Source: DAOUKH01 sp965207995
GTDB lineage: Bacteria > Chloroflexota > Dehalococcoidia > SHYB01
Assembly: GCA_965207995.1 (NCBI GenBank)
Contig: OZ242299.1
Location: 1,302,001 to 1,366,000 of the forward strand
Length of the DNA stretch: 64,000 bases
Direction: 5' to 3'
Shown one piece after another: positions 34,088 to 42,799 of the stretch; within the stretch, counting starts at the first letter, position 1; every line of letters begins with the position of its first letter. The notes under the pieces were generated by a model that did no database searches, had not been told where the DNA came from, and saw only the letters and a list, made by a program, of their open reading frames with translations. The position numbers and the translations under genes were made by a program.

Positions 34088-34265
34088 AGGGGCAACCCTT
34101 GTGGCGTCGGGGGACGGGCGCCCACAAGAGGCGCCCTTACGGTGTCGGCTCCTTTTCGGGCCGGACCGGCGCTCACCGTAGGGGCAACCCTTGCGAGCTG
34201 GGGGAACCCATTAAGCCTCTCTCCCTCTGGGAGGGACTGAGGGAGAGCTTGGAGCGCGGGCGCCC
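34088..34265. repeat. REP-like repeats before the RCC1-like gene end
   Basis: Two copies of TAGGGGCAACCCTTG (about 34088-34102 and 34180-34194) and one CCTCTCTCCCTCTGGGAGGG hairpin (34216-34247) fill the gap. The repeat cluster touches the 3' end of the RCC1-like gene, whose last residues are coded by the border. Confidence 0.7.
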
Positions 34266-36131
34266 TCACGCCCAGCGGCGGGCGCCCCAGCAGGCCACCG
34301 ACCCGTCCGTCCTCACCCCGCACGTGTGAAGCCCTCCGGCGCTCACCGAAGCATACTCCCCGGCCACCGGTGTGGCCTGGCCAGAGTCATCATGGCCCCA
34401 GCAAACCACCGACCCGTCCGTCCTCACCCCGCACGTGTGAAACCCTCCGGCGCTCACCGAGGCGAAGGCACCCCCCGGCGGCGTTGCTTGGCCGGTGAAT
34501 TCGCCCTCGGAATCGTTGTTTGAGCCCCAACAGGCCGCTGAGCCGTCCGTCCTCACCCCGCACGTGTGTAGGGAGCCGGCGCTCACCGAGACGAAGGAAC
34601 CGCCGGGCGGTGTGGCCTGGCCGGTGAATTTGCCTTCGAAGTCCTCGTTTGAGCCCCAACAGGTCACCGACCCGTCCGTCCTCACCCCGCACGTGTGAAA
34701 CCCTCCGGCGCTCACCGAGACGAAGGAACCGCTGGGCGGCGTGGCTTGGCCAGTGAATTCGTCGTAGTCTTCGTTTGAGCCCCAGCAGACCACTGACCCG
34801 TCCGTCCTTACCCCGCACGTGTGGAGGGACCCGGCGCTCACTGAGGCGAAGGCGCCGTCCGGCGTCGTCGTCTGGCCGGCATCATCATCGCCCCAACAGA
34901 CCACCGACCCGTCCGTCCTCACCCCGCACGTGTGGAAGGACCCGGCGCTGACCGAGGAGAAGGAACCGCCGGGCGGCGCCGGGGGGTCACCGAAATAGCG
35001 GCCTAAACCCCAGCAGACCACCGACCCGTCCGTCCTCATCCCACACGTCCCGAACACACCGGCGCTCACCGAGGCGAACTCCGCAGCCGACGGAGTGTCC
35101 TGACCCTCCTCGTTCCGGCCCCAGCAAGTGATCGAGCCGTCCGTCCTCACCCCGCACGTGTGTGCGAAGCCGGCGCCCACTGAGATGAAGGAGCCGTCGG
35201 GCGGCGTGGCCTGGCCAGTGGATTTTCCTTCGAAGTCCTGGTTTGAACCCCAGCAGGCCACCGACCCGTCCGTCCTCACCCCGCACGTGTGGAAGGACCC
35301 GGCGCTGACCGAGACGAAGGAACCGCCGGGCGGCGTGGCTTGGCCAGTGAATTCGCCGTCGAAGTCTTCGTTTGAGCCCCAGCAGACCACTGACCCGTCC
35401 GTCCTCACCCCGCACGTGTGGGACCCTCCGGCGCTCACAGAGGCGAAGGCGCCGTCCGGCGGCGTGGCCTGGCCGGCTTCGTCCCAGCCCCAGCAGGCCA
35501 CCGATCCGTCCGTCCTCACTCCGCACGTGTGTGCGTAGCCGGCGCTGACGGAGAGAAAGGAGCCCTCCGGGGGCGTGGCATGGCCAATGACTTGACCTTC
35601 GGCAGTTTCGTTTAGGCCCCAGCAGACCACCGACCCGTCCGTTCTAATCCCGCACCTGTGGACCACTCCGGCGCTGACCGAGACGAAGGACCCTTCGGGC
35701 GGCGCGGCTGGGCCCGTGAATTCACTTCCCCATTCGTTTGAGCCCCAGCAGGCCACCGACTCGTCCGTCCTCACCCCGCACGTGTGGTCCCCTCCGGCGC
35801 TGACCGAGGCGAAGGAGCCGTCGGGCGGCGTGGCCTGGCCACCGAAAAAGCCAGCAAAGCTCTCATTGGAGCCCCAGCAGGCCACCGACCCGTCCGTCCT
35901 CACCCCGCACGTGTGAAAGTATCCGGCGCTCACGGAGATGAACCCCTGGGAGGACTTCGCCTCTGCGGCTGAGGCGGCCGGTGCGGGGGTGGACGGCAGG
36001 TGGGTGGCGGCAGGCGTTGGATCGGAGCCGCCGCAGGCTGCGACGATCAGGAGAGCCCCTGCGAGGGCGAGCACCAGGGTCAAGCCCTTTCGCTGCCAAG
36101 TGTCTAACGCCGCAGGGATTGAGTCCGACAT
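34266..36131 (-). CDS. Lipoprotein with 14 RCC1-like repeats
   Basis: This 621-residue protein has a lipoprotein signal peptide (KGLTLVLALAGALLIVAACGG, lipid-carrying Cys near residue 33) and a short Pro/Ala/Ser-rich linker. Fourteen repeats of about 38-43 residues follow, each with a core like SVSAGxxHTCGVRTDGSVxCWG, the alpha-tubulin-suppressor/RCC1 pattern. Fourteen units could fold as two seven-bladed propellers. The repeats are also highly similar as DNA, so the gene may expand and shrink by recombination. Each repeat has two Cys, which may form a disulphide outside the cell. The last unit ends abruptly in CWGARRWA at the border of a palindromic repeat cluster, so the 3' end may be truncated. 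Function is probably binding at the cell surface. Confidence 0.88.
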   Translation of the reverse strand: MSDSIPAALDTWQRKGLTLVLALAGALLIVAACGGSDPTPAATHLPSTPAPAASAAEAKSSQGFISVSAGYFHTCGVRTDGSVACWGSNESFAGFFGGQATPPDGSFASVSAGGDHTCGVRTDESVACWGSNEWGSEFTGPAAPPEGSFVSVSAGVVHRCGIRTDGSVVCWGLNETAEGQVIGHATPPEGSFLSVSAGYAHTCGVRTDGSVACWGWDEAGQATPPDGAFASVSAGGSHTCGVRTDGSVVCWGSNEDFDGEFTGQATPPGGSFVSVSAGSFHTCGVRTDGSVACWGSNQDFEGKSTGQATPPDGSFISVGAGFAHTCGVRTDGSITCWGRNEEGQDTPSAAEFASVSAGVFGTCGMRTDGSVVCWGLGRYFGDPPAPPGGSFSSVSAGSFHTCGVRTDGSVVCWGDDDAGQTTTPDGAFASVSAGSLHTCGVRTDGSVVCWGSNEDYDEFTGQATPPSGSFVSVSAGGFHTCGVRTDGSVTCWGSNEDFEGKFTGQATPPGGSFVSVSAGSLHTCGVRTDGSAACWGSNNDSEGEFTGQATPPGGAFASVSAGGFHTCGVRTDGSVVCWGHDDSGQATPVAGEYASVSAGGLHTCGVRTDGSVACWGARRWA

Positions 36132-36347
36132 GCTTGGGCCCTCCGTAGGATTCGCACGCCAAATGAGCGTCAAGGCGGAGCGCCCCTAAGTTACGACAAG
36201 AAGCGTCCTAGGTGAAGGCAGCGGGGGAGGCCGCTCCGGGCCCGGCGATTCTACCCTTCAATGCTGGCGTGGTTCCCGCCCGAAATGGATTTCCGGGCGA
36301 AATGAGCTATTGACGGCCTTGTCAAGGGGGTTTATCGTTAGGGTAGA

Positions 36348-36359
36348 GAACGTATGTTC
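36348..36359 (+). promoter_or_regulatory. LexA/SOS-box-like site GAACGTATGTTC
   Basis: GAAC-GTAT-GTTC matches the Gram-positive-type LexA box (GAACN4GTTC, consensus CGAACRNRYGTTCG). It lies 24 bases after TTGTCA (36319-36324) and overlaps the place where a -10 box would lie (TAGAGA 36344-36349). It could place the downstream terminase genes, or a short RNA, under DNA-damage control. Confidence 0.5.
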
Positions 36360-36401
36360 CCTCGCGGACGCGGCCTAGACGGCCTGCTCCGCACCCGCCG
36401 A

Positions 36402-36424
36402 AGACCCGCTCCGCGAGCGGGTCT
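36402..36424 (+). terminator. Rho-independent terminator
   Basis: A 10-bp perfect stem (AGACCCGCTC with GAGCGGGTCT, 3-base loop) is followed by TTCGCTTT. It stands between the LexA-like site and the terminase genes, so it would end a transcript of about 60-80 bases or act as a conditional attenuator. Confidence 0.7.
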
Positions 36425-36588
36425 TTCGCTTTAAGTGGCGCGGGGGCGGGTTTAAGGGGAGCACGGGGGCATAAGCGGCCCGGCCAAGGGTCCCTTTGGA
36501 TTTGCAAGTTCCCCAGGTGTGCAGGATTTGGAAGTTTCTTTGGAAGTCAAGTTCGACGCGCCGGGAAAGGCGCGGGAGGGAGAGTCCG

Positions 36589-37404
36589 ATGGCGGGGGAG
36601 AAGCCTGAGCAGGCGGGGAGGACAGTCCGCCGGCGCGACGTAGAGGAGCGGCAGCGGATGTTTCTGGAGGCGTTGCGGACCGGGGACGTGGAAGCGGGGC
36701 TGGAGGCAGCCCGTGTCACCGAGTGGACGCTGTGGCGATGGAAGCGGGATGACGAGGCGTTCGGGGAGGCGTTCGAGGAAGCGAAGGCGGCGAAGAGGGC
36801 GGGGGCGGCTCAGGGGGCGCGGGCGAACTTCACGGGTCGGAAGGGGGTGTTTCTGGAGGCGTTGGAGGGGACGGGGGTGATGGCCGCCGCGCAGCGGGCG
36901 GCAGAGGCGACGATGCCAGAGCTGAGGCGTTGGCGGCGGGACGATGCGGCGTTTCGCGCGGCTGTGGTGGAGGTGAAGGGACGTATCCGGGCGCGGGCCG
37001 ATGAGGAGTTGGAGCTGCGGATCGCGGCGGGGGAGCCGGTCAAGGCGGCGGGGAGGAAGCGGGTCTTCTTGAAGAAGGTAGGGAGCGTGGGCACGACGAC
37101 GGGGGGCTGCGAGGCGGCGGGGGTCACGTTGAAGGTGCTGAACGCCTGGCTGAGGGAGGACAAGAGCTTCGCGGAGGGGTTCGAGGAGGCGAAGCAGCGC
37201 TTCCGGGACCACATCGAGGAGAAGATCGTGCATCGGATCGAGGAAGGGAAGAACGGGGGGCTGCTGCAGTTCAAGGCGCAAGCGGAGCTTCCCGAGAAGT
37301 ACGGGAAGGGGAAGAAGGATGTGCCGCAGAAGGAGAAGGGCGGCTTGACCTGGGAGGATATCGAGCGGGCGGCGAGGGAGCCATATGACGCGGATGAGTC
37401 CTGA
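36589..37404 (+). CDS. Phage terminase small subunit-like protein with three HTH-like repeats
   Basis: This 271-residue, highly charged protein has three similar segments, at about residues 22-67, 84-128 and 150-200, each with the pattern FLEAL...AA..A.V....L..W.R.D..F...F.EAK. This is the helix-turn-helix layout of terminase small subunits, which bind phage DNA and hand it to the packaging motor. Usual TerS proteins have one such unit, so three in tandem is unusual. The ATG at 36589 follows GGGAGGGAGAG. The last 20 bases overlap the large-subunit gene. Codon use is strongly G-rich on the coding strand, unlike neighbours, suggesting transfer. Confidence 0.75.
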   Translation: MAGEKPEQAGRTVRRRDVEERQRMFLEALRTGDVEAGLEAARVTEWTLWRWKRDDEAFGEAFEEAKAAKRAGAAQGARANFTGRKGVFLEALEGTGVMAAAQRAAEATMPELRRWRRDDAAFRAAVVEVKGRIRARADEELELRIAAGEPVKAAGRKRVFLKKVGSVGTTTGGCEAAGVTLKVLNAWLREDKSFAEGFEEAKQRFRDHIEEKIVHRIEEGKNGGLLQFKAQAELPEKYGKGKKDVPQKEKGGLTWEDIERAAREPYDADES

Positions 37405-38776
37405 GTTTCTGGAGCGTTCGCTTGACGATCCGGCGGTCTTCTTCCGAGACATCCTCGGCTGGAAACCGTGGGCGAAGCAGGTGGAGATCGCGCGGGCGGT
37501 GGCGAAGGCGGTGCGGGGCGCGGGCCCCCGTCGCGTCGCCGTCCGGAGCGGCAACGGCGTGGGGAAGACGGCGCTGGCGGCTCGGCTGATGCTGTGGGCG
37601 CTGTGCTGCTATGAGTCGAGCGTGGTGGTGACGACGGCGCCGACGCAGCGGCAGGTGACGGAGCTGCTGTGGCGGGAGGCGCGGTCGGCGTACTACGGGG
37701 CACGGGCGCGGGCGCCGCTCGGGGGCGTCTTCTACCGGGGGCAGCCGCGGTGGGACCTGGGGCCGCGGCGCTACGCCATCGGGGTGAGCCCGGAGCACAC
37801 GCGGCCGGAGGGTTTCCAGGGCTTCCACGCCGACCTGATCCTCTTCCTGGTCGACGAGGCGAGCGGCATTCCGCCGGCGCACTGGGAGGCGATCAAGGGG
37901 TCGCTGCTGGCGGGGAACGCGGCGGTGCTGGCGATCGGGAACCCGACGCGGCTGGAGGGGGAGTTCTACGACGCCTTCCACGGTCAGGCGGCGCTGTGGC
38001 GGCGCATGCACATCTCGGCGTCCGACACGCCGAACCTGACCGGCGGCGACGTGCCCGGTCTGGTGACACCGGCGGCGGTGGCCGAGGCGGCGCGGGACTG
38101 GGGCGAGGAGAGCCCGCTCTATCAGATCCGGGTGCTCGGCGAGTTCCCGTCCGCGGCGAGCCATCAGCTCATCCGCTTCGACTGGATCGAGCAGGCGGCG
38201 GATGCCCCGGCGTCGGGCGGCGGCTTCGCGCTGGGCGTCGACGTGGCGCGGAGCGGCGAGGACGAGACGGCGGCGGTGCTGCTCGAAGGCAACCGTCTGG
38301 CGCGGCTGCAACGGTGGCTGGGACAGAACACGATGCGGACCGTGGCGGAGATCAAGGGCATGGTGGACGAGCTGGGCGACGTGGCGGTCGCGGTCGACGA
38401 CGGCGGGGTCGGCGGCGGCGTGGTCGACCGGCTGCGGGAGCTGGACGTGCGGGTCTACGCGGTGAAGTTCGGGGCCGCGGCGGACGGACGGTCGTCGGTG
38501 CACTTCAAGAACAAGCTGGCGGAGATGTACTGGCGGCTGCGGGAGCGGCTGGAGGCGGGGACGCTGCGGCTGCCGCGCGAGGCGCCGCTGACGGCGAACG
38601 GCAAGCTCGCGGCGCAGCTCGCCCAGGTCGAGTGGGAGGTCGAGAGCGACCGGGTGATCCGGGTCCACAAGCGGGGTCTGTCGGGCCACGCGCCGAGCCC
38701 GGACATCGCGGACGCGCTGGCCCTGGCGCTGGAGGCGCAGGCACGGTCGGAGCGCGGCGCGGGGGCGTGGTTTTAG
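37385..38776 (+). CDS. Phage terminase large subunit
   Basis: This 463-residue protein has the packaging ATPase with Walker A RSGNGVGKT near residue 50 and Walker B LILFLVDEAS near residue 155, followed by a motif-III-like AIGNPTRLEG. The RNase H-like nuclease has all three acidic positions: GVDVARSGEDE near residue 282, VDDGGVGGG near residue 340 and SPDIADALALA near residue 441. It thus looks fully active. No portal, protease or capsid gene follows; after 20 bases a palindromic repeat cluster starts, then polA in the opposite direction. Either a remnant of a prophage or a domesticated packaging module. Confidence 0.93.
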   Translation: MTRMSPEFLERSLDDPAVFFRDILGWKPWAKQVEIARAVAKAVRGAGPRRVAVRSGNGVGKTALAARLMLWALCCYESSVVVTTAPTQRQVTELLWREARSAYYGARARAPLGGVFYRGQPRWDLGPRRYAIGVSPEHTRPEGFQGFHADLILFLVDEASGIPPAHWEAIKGSLLAGNAAVLAIGNPTRLEGEFYDAFHGQAALWRRMHISASDTPNLTGGDVPGLVTPAAVAEAARDWGEESPLYQIRVLGEFPSAASHQLIRFDWIEQAADAPASGGGFALGVDVARSGEDETAAVLLEGNRLARLQRWLGQNTMRTVAEIKGMVDELGDVAVAVDDGGVGGGVVDRLRELDVRVYAVKFGAAADGRSSVHFKNKLAEMYWRLRERLEAGTLRLPREAPLTANGKLAAQLAQVEWEVESDRVIRVHKRGLSGHAPSPDIADALALALEAQARSERGAGAWF

Positions 38777-38796
38777 GGGCGGTGGCGGTGAGGGAC

Positions 38797-39261
38797 GGGC
38801 GCGTCGCGACGCGCCCCTACAGGGGAGGCGGCGGCCGGTGTCGATGGCGGTTGGCGCGGGGCCCCTCATCTCAATCTTCTCCCCACGGGAGAAGAGGCTC
38901 GGAGGGGACCGCCGCGCCCCGCCCCGGCCCTCTCTCTAATCTCCCCCAGAGGGGGAGAGGTTTAAGAGGGGACGAACGCGTCGCGACGCGCCCCTACAGG
39001 GGAGGGGGCGGCGGTGACAGACGTTGGTGCACCCCTCCCCACGCCCCGCCCTCACCCCAACCCTCTCCCAGCGGGAGAGGGGGCAGACCGCCCCGCGCCG
39101 CCCGCCCTCTCTCAGTCTCTCCCAGAGGGAGAGGCTATAGGGGGGCTCTCCCAGAGGAGACCTTTGCGTAACCTTGGGCCGAGTAGAGAGCAGCGCCCTG
39201 CGGGCGCTCGCGCGCCTGACGGCGCGCGCCCTCTCTCTAATCTCCCCCAGAGGGGGAGAGG
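38797..39261. repeat. Cluster of palindromic REP-like repeats
   Basis: The gap of about 510 bases between terL and polA consists almost wholly of the repeat units known from 9.35-9.72 kb: GCGCGTCGCGACGCGCCCC palindromes at 38797-38820 and 38977-38997; a TTCTCCCCACGGGAGAA hairpin at 38861-38896; CCCCCAGAGGGGGAGAGG hairpins at 38928-38960, 39105-39135 and 39229-39261; an uninterrupted copy of the IS110 target palindrome (CCCTCTCCCAGCGGGAGAG and CCCTCACCCCAA) at 39047-39083; and a GCGCGCCTGACGGCGCGC block near 39210. Frames that run through it are not coding. Confidence 0.85.
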
Positions 39262-39290
39262 TTTAAGAGGGGGCGGCGGATGGGGGCGGG

Positions 39291-42065
39291 CTACGCCATC
39301 TCGCCCCAGGAGCGGCCTTGCTTAAGGTCGACCTTGAGGGGGACGAGCAGGTCCATCGCCTTGGGCATGACCTCTAGGACGAGGCCGATGAGCGTCTCCA
39401 TTTCGCCGGGGGGCGACTCGAAGATAAGCTCGTCGTGGACCTGGAGGAGCATGCGGGCCTCAAGGTTGGCATCGTCCATGCGTTCCTGGAGGTTGATCAT
39501 GCCGATCTTGATGACGTCGGCGGCGGCGCCCTGGATGGGGTGGTTGATCGCCATCCGTTCGCCCGCCTGCCGGAGCTGGTGGTTGGGCGCGCTGATCTCC
39601 GGAATGTACCGGCGGCGGCCGATCAGGGTCTCCACGTAGCCCTGCTCGCGTACCTTGGCGCGGGCGTCGTCGAGGTATTGGGCGATGCCGGGGTACTTGC
39701 GGAAGTACTCGCCCATGATCGCGTCGGCTTCCTCGCGGCTGATGTCGGCGCGGCTGGCGAGCCCGAACTCGCCCATGCCGTAGGCCAGCCCGAAGTTGAC
39801 CACCTTGGCGAAGCGCCGTTGGTCCTCCGTCACCTCGCTCAGGGGCGTGTCGAAGACGCGGGAGGCGGTCGAGGCGTGGATGTCCTCGTCGCGGCGGAAG
39901 GCCTCGATCAGTCCGGCGTCCTCGGTCACGTGGGCCAGGATGCGCAGCTCGATCTGCGAGTAGTCCGCCGACAGCAGCAGCCAGCCCGAGCCGGGGTCGG
40001 CGATGAAGGCGTCGCGCACCCGCTTGCCGAGGTCGGTGCGCACCGGGATGTTCTGGAGGTTGGGGTCGCTCGACGAGAGCCGCCCCGTAGCCGCGACCGT
40101 CTGGCTGTAGGTGGTATGCACGCGCCCCGTCGACGGCGCGACCATCTCCGGCAGGGCGTCCACGTAGGTCGACTTCAGCTTGCTGATCTGCCGGTATTCG
40201 AGGATGTGCTCGATGACGGGGTGCTGGCCCTGCAGCCACTCCAGGGTCGCCGCATCGGTGGAATAGCCTTGGGTCGTCCGCTTCAAGCCCTTCAGCCCAA
40301 TCTCATCGAAGAGCAGTTTCGAAAGCTCCTTCGGCGAGTTGATCTTGAAGGTATGGCCGACGCTGTCGTAGGCCTCGCGCTCGATGCCTTCGATCCACCC
40401 GGCCATCTCGCGCGACATGCCGTGCAGCAGGTCGACGTCGATGGCCACGCCGAGGCGCTCCATTCGTGCGAGCACGGGCAGGAGTTTGAGCTCCAGGTCG
40501 GTGAGGAGGCCCACCATGCCCTGCGCGGCGAGCTCCCGCTCGTAGACGGGCCAGAGCCGGCCCGCGAAGTCAGCGGCGGCGCAGGCGAGCCGGGCCGCGT
40601 CGGCGATCGGCGCCTCCCGTATCGGCGTGGCCTTCGCCCCCGTGCCGAGCACGTCGGCGTCGCCGGGAATCTCGGCGCTGAGCCGCTCGAAGGCCTGCGC
40701 TTTCACCGTCAGCGACTTCGAGCCCAGCAGGTAGGCCGCGATGGTGACGTCCGACTTCAGGCCCCGCAGGTCGATGCCGTGCCGTGCCAGCAGGATTGAG
40801 TCGTGCTTGCCGTTGTGGGTGACCTTGTCGACGTCTTCGTCTTCGAACACCGGACGCAGGCGGTCCAGCGCATCGGTGGCATCGAGCTGCTTCCTCGCGG
40901 CGTGCCCTAGCGGGACGTACGCCGCCTTCCCCGGCTCGGTGGAGAGGGCCAGACCCACGAGGTCGGCGAACATGGCCGCGTGGCTCGTGCCGCGGAGGTC
41001 GAGGGCGAACCGGCCCGCCGTCTTGATGCCGGCGACGAGCGCGTCGAGCGCCGCGTCGTCGTCCACGACGACGTAGTCGGTGTCGCCGCCTGTGTCGCCT
41101 TGCATAGCCTCGCCCATTGCGTTTTGGGGCAGGCCCGGCAGCCTTGCGATCAGGCTGTTGAACTCGAGCTCGCGGAAGGTGTCGATCACCGTGCCCCGGT
41201 CGAAGTCGCCGGTCTTGGCCGCCTCGAAGTCGAACTCGACGGGCGTGTTGACGTCGATCTCGACGAGGGTGCGGCTCATCTCGACCTGCTTGCGGTTCTC
41301 CAGCAGCAGCTCGCGGATCCTCTTGATGCGGGGCACCTCGACCTCGTCGATGCGGTCGAAGATCCCCGCCACGCTGCCGTGCTTCTGCAGCAGCGCCGTG
41401 GCCGTCTTGTCGCCGACGCCGGGCACGCCGGGGATGTTGTCCGACGTGTCGCCGGTCAACGCCTTGAAGTCGACGATCTGCGGCGGCTCCAGGCCGTACC
41501 GCTCGCGGACCTTGGCGACGTCGTAGACCGCGGTGTCCGACCGGCCCCGAAACGACTGGTAGCGCAGGCGGACGTGGGGGTTGACCAGCTGCGCGAGGTC
41601 GGTGTCGCCGGTCACGATGACCGTGTCCATGCCCCGCTCGGTCGCCTGCCGGGCCAGGGTGCCGATGATGTCGTCGGCCTCGAAGCCGTCCCGCTCCAGC
41701 ACCGGCACGCTCAGCGCCTCGACGACCTGGCGCACCCGGCCGATCTGGCTCCGCAGCTCGTCGGGCATCTTGGCCCGCCCCGCCTTGTAGGCGTCGTACA
41801 TCTCGTCGCGGAACGTGGGTTTCGACGTGTCGAACGCGATCGCCCAGTAGTCGGGGTCCACGTCGCGCCACGCCTTGATGAACATGTTGACGAAGTTGAA
41901 GACGGCGCCCGTGGGCTCACCCGTCGAGCGCAGGCTCAGGTTCAACTGCGCCCCGGCGAGGGCGAAGTAGGCGCGGTAGACGACCGAGTGGCCGTCGATG
42001 GCCATGAAGACCGGCCGGTTGGGGATGAGGGCGGACTGCTCTTGCGTCACGGCGCTTCCGCGCAA
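39291..42065 (-). CDS. polA: DNA polymerase I
   Basis: This 924-residue protein is a full-length PolA for repair synthesis and RNA primer removal. The 5'-3' nuclease domain (to about residue 300) has FMAIDGHSVVYRAYF, DAYKAGRAKMPDEL and FEADDIIGTLARQA with VTGDTDLAQLV. The 3'-5' exonuclease-like middle domain is degenerate: Exo I reads D356-L-R358 where DxE is needed, and the Exo III segment ACAAADFAGRL lacks the Tyr-x3-Asp pair, so proofreading is probably absent, as in Taq. The polymerase domain has motif A LLSADYSQIELRIL near residue 695, motif B RRFAKVVNFGLAYGM near residue 745 and motif C LLQVHDELIFE near residue 875. A TATAAT box lies upstream at 42086-42091 (minus strand). Confidence 0.96.
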   Translation of the reverse strand: MRGSAVTQEQSALIPNRPVFMAIDGHSVVYRAYFALAGAQLNLSLRSTGEPTGAVFNFVNMFIKAWRDVDPDYWAIAFDTSKPTFRDEMYDAYKAGRAKMPDELRSQIGRVRQVVEALSVPVLERDGFEADDIIGTLARQATERGMDTVIVTGDTDLAQLVNPHVRLRYQSFRGRSDTAVYDVAKVRERYGLEPPQIVDFKALTGDTSDNIPGVPGVGDKTATALLQKHGSVAGIFDRIDEVEVPRIKRIRELLLENRKQVEMSRTLVEIDVNTPVEFDFEAAKTGDFDRGTVIDTFRELEFNSLIARLPGLPQNAMGEAMQGDTGGDTDYVVVDDDAALDALVAGIKTAGRFALDLRGTSHAAMFADLVGLALSTEPGKAAYVPLGHAARKQLDATDALDRLRPVFEDEDVDKVTHNGKHDSILLARHGIDLRGLKSDVTIAAYLLGSKSLTVKAQAFERLSAEIPGDADVLGTGAKATPIREAPIADAARLACAAADFAGRLWPVYERELAAQGMVGLLTDLELKLLPVLARMERLGVAIDVDLLHGMSREMAGWIEGIEREAYDSVGHTFKINSPKELSKLLFDEIGLKGLKRTTQGYSTDAATLEWLQGQHPVIEHILEYRQISKLKSTYVDALPEMVAPSTGRVHTTYSQTVAATGRLSSSDPNLQNIPVRTDLGKRVRDAFIADPGSGWLLLSADYSQIELRILAHVTEDAGLIEAFRRDEDIHASTASRVFDTPLSEVTEDQRRFAKVVNFGLAYGMGEFGLASRADISREEADAIMGEYFRKYPGIAQYLDDARAKVREQGYVETLIGRRRYIPEISAPNHQLRQAGERMAINHPIQGAAADVIKIGMINLQERMDDANLEARMLLQVHDELIFESPPGEMETLIGLVLEVMPKAMDLLVPLKVDLKQGRSWGEMA

Positions 42066-42085
42066 ACCAAGGGGGAATTGCGCGG

Positions 42086-42091
42086 ATTATA
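42086..42091 (-). promoter_or_regulatory. -10 box TATAAT for polA
   Basis: On the minus strand TATAATCC lies 20 bases before the polA start, in GC-rich surroundings. Confidence 0.5.
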
Positions 42092-42138
42092 GCAGCGGCG
42101 CGGGGCCGGGCAGGGCGCCTTGTCGCCTGCCCGGAAGA

Positions 42139-42366
42139 TCAGTCAGCCAGCAATTCGCCGAGGCGGCGGTTCTCCTCGACGCTGGCCTGGAAACGGGCCA
42201 TCACCGACACGCGGGGCTTCCCCGCGGCGCGGTTCTCCAGGTATTCCCTCAGAGCGTCTTCCAGCACCGCCTCGAATTGGCGACCTTCGCTCTGGGCGAT
42301 GTCTCGCAGGGCCGCCAGCAACTCGGGCGAGGCCTGGCTGGAGAACGCTTCTCTCGGCGCATCCAT
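42139..42366 (-). CDS. Small antitoxin-like protein
   Basis: A 75-residue helical protein (ASPELLAALRDIAQSEGRQFEAVLEDALREYLENR) that looks like the ribbon-helix-helix-type small proteins found before Fic/Doc or PIN toxins. The last part, MARFQASVEENRRLGELLA, resembles a toxin-binding tail. No cognate toxin follows on the same strand (polA is next), so it is an orphan or paired with something else nearby. Family assignment is tentative. Confidence 0.6.
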   Translation of the reverse strand: MDAPREAFSSQASPELLAALRDIAQSEGRQFEAVLEDALREYLENRAAGKPRVSVMARFQASVEENRRLGELLAD

Positions 42367-42529
42367 AGCCTATGCCTCTGACACCTTCATCGCGGCAGCG
42401 TGCTGTCGACCGCAGGATATGCTCATTCCTTCAATGTGACAGGAACATATTGCGGTTACGGAGTTTCAATGCTACGTTCGATTCTCAGGAGTGTAGCAGC
42501 GGGGCTCCGACCACAGAAACGCGCGACGG

Positions 42530-42799
42530 ATGAGAATACTCTACAGCAGAACCGCACGTCGCTTCTTGGAGCAGCAGACCGATGAGGCCCGTCACGACAT
42601 CCGCGGAATCGTTGTGCTGTTGTCGACGGATCCCGCAGTGGATGGCGCGAACAAAGTCCTCATGCCATATCTCCCCGTGTTCTTGCCCTGCTATAAGGGC
42701 TCCCAATGGTGGATAGCCTATCAGGTGGATGGCACAGGGGATAAAGAGACGCTCTTGATCCTCGCGATAGCGCCGGCGGGCAAACGCCCGTCCTTATGA
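42530..42799 (+). CDS. Hypothetical protein, possibly RelE/ParE-like toxin
   Basis: An 89-residue protein (MRILYSRTARRFLEQQTDEARHD at its start; VFLPCYKGSQWWIAYQVDG near residue 50; a final beta strand TLLILAIAPAG). The helix-then-beta order and the early Arg/Tyr residues recall RelE/ParE-fold toxins, but the family match is not certain. It ends convergently with the Panacea-domain gene (6-base overlap) and is in an AT-richer accessory block. It could be the toxin of that gene or of the orphan antitoxin at 42139. Confidence 0.6.
   Translation: MRILYSRTARRFLEQQTDEARHDIRGIVVLLSTDPAVDGANKVLMPYLPVFLPCYKGSQWWIAYQVDGTGDKETLLILAIAPAGKRPSL

Larger units (their letters stand above)
36132..36588. other. 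Intergenic region with promoter, LexA-box-like site and terminator
   Basis: This 457-base gap lies between the divergently oriented RCC1-like lipoprotein and terminase genes. It holds a TTGTCA box (36319-36324), a GAACGTATGTTC palindrome (36348-36359) and a strong terminator (36402-36424), listed separately. No coding frame is supported. Confidence 0.5.

Noticed and set aside
34300..35920. Regularly spaced direct repeats that could look like a CRISPR array
   Set aside because: The repeat period (about 115-130 bases) and in-frame coding of RCC1-like units explain them; there are no constant short repeats with unique spacers and no cas genes.
38777..39290. ORFs running through the repeat cluster between terL and polA
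   Set aside because: They are made of palindromic repeats and low-complexity translation, with no ribosome site.
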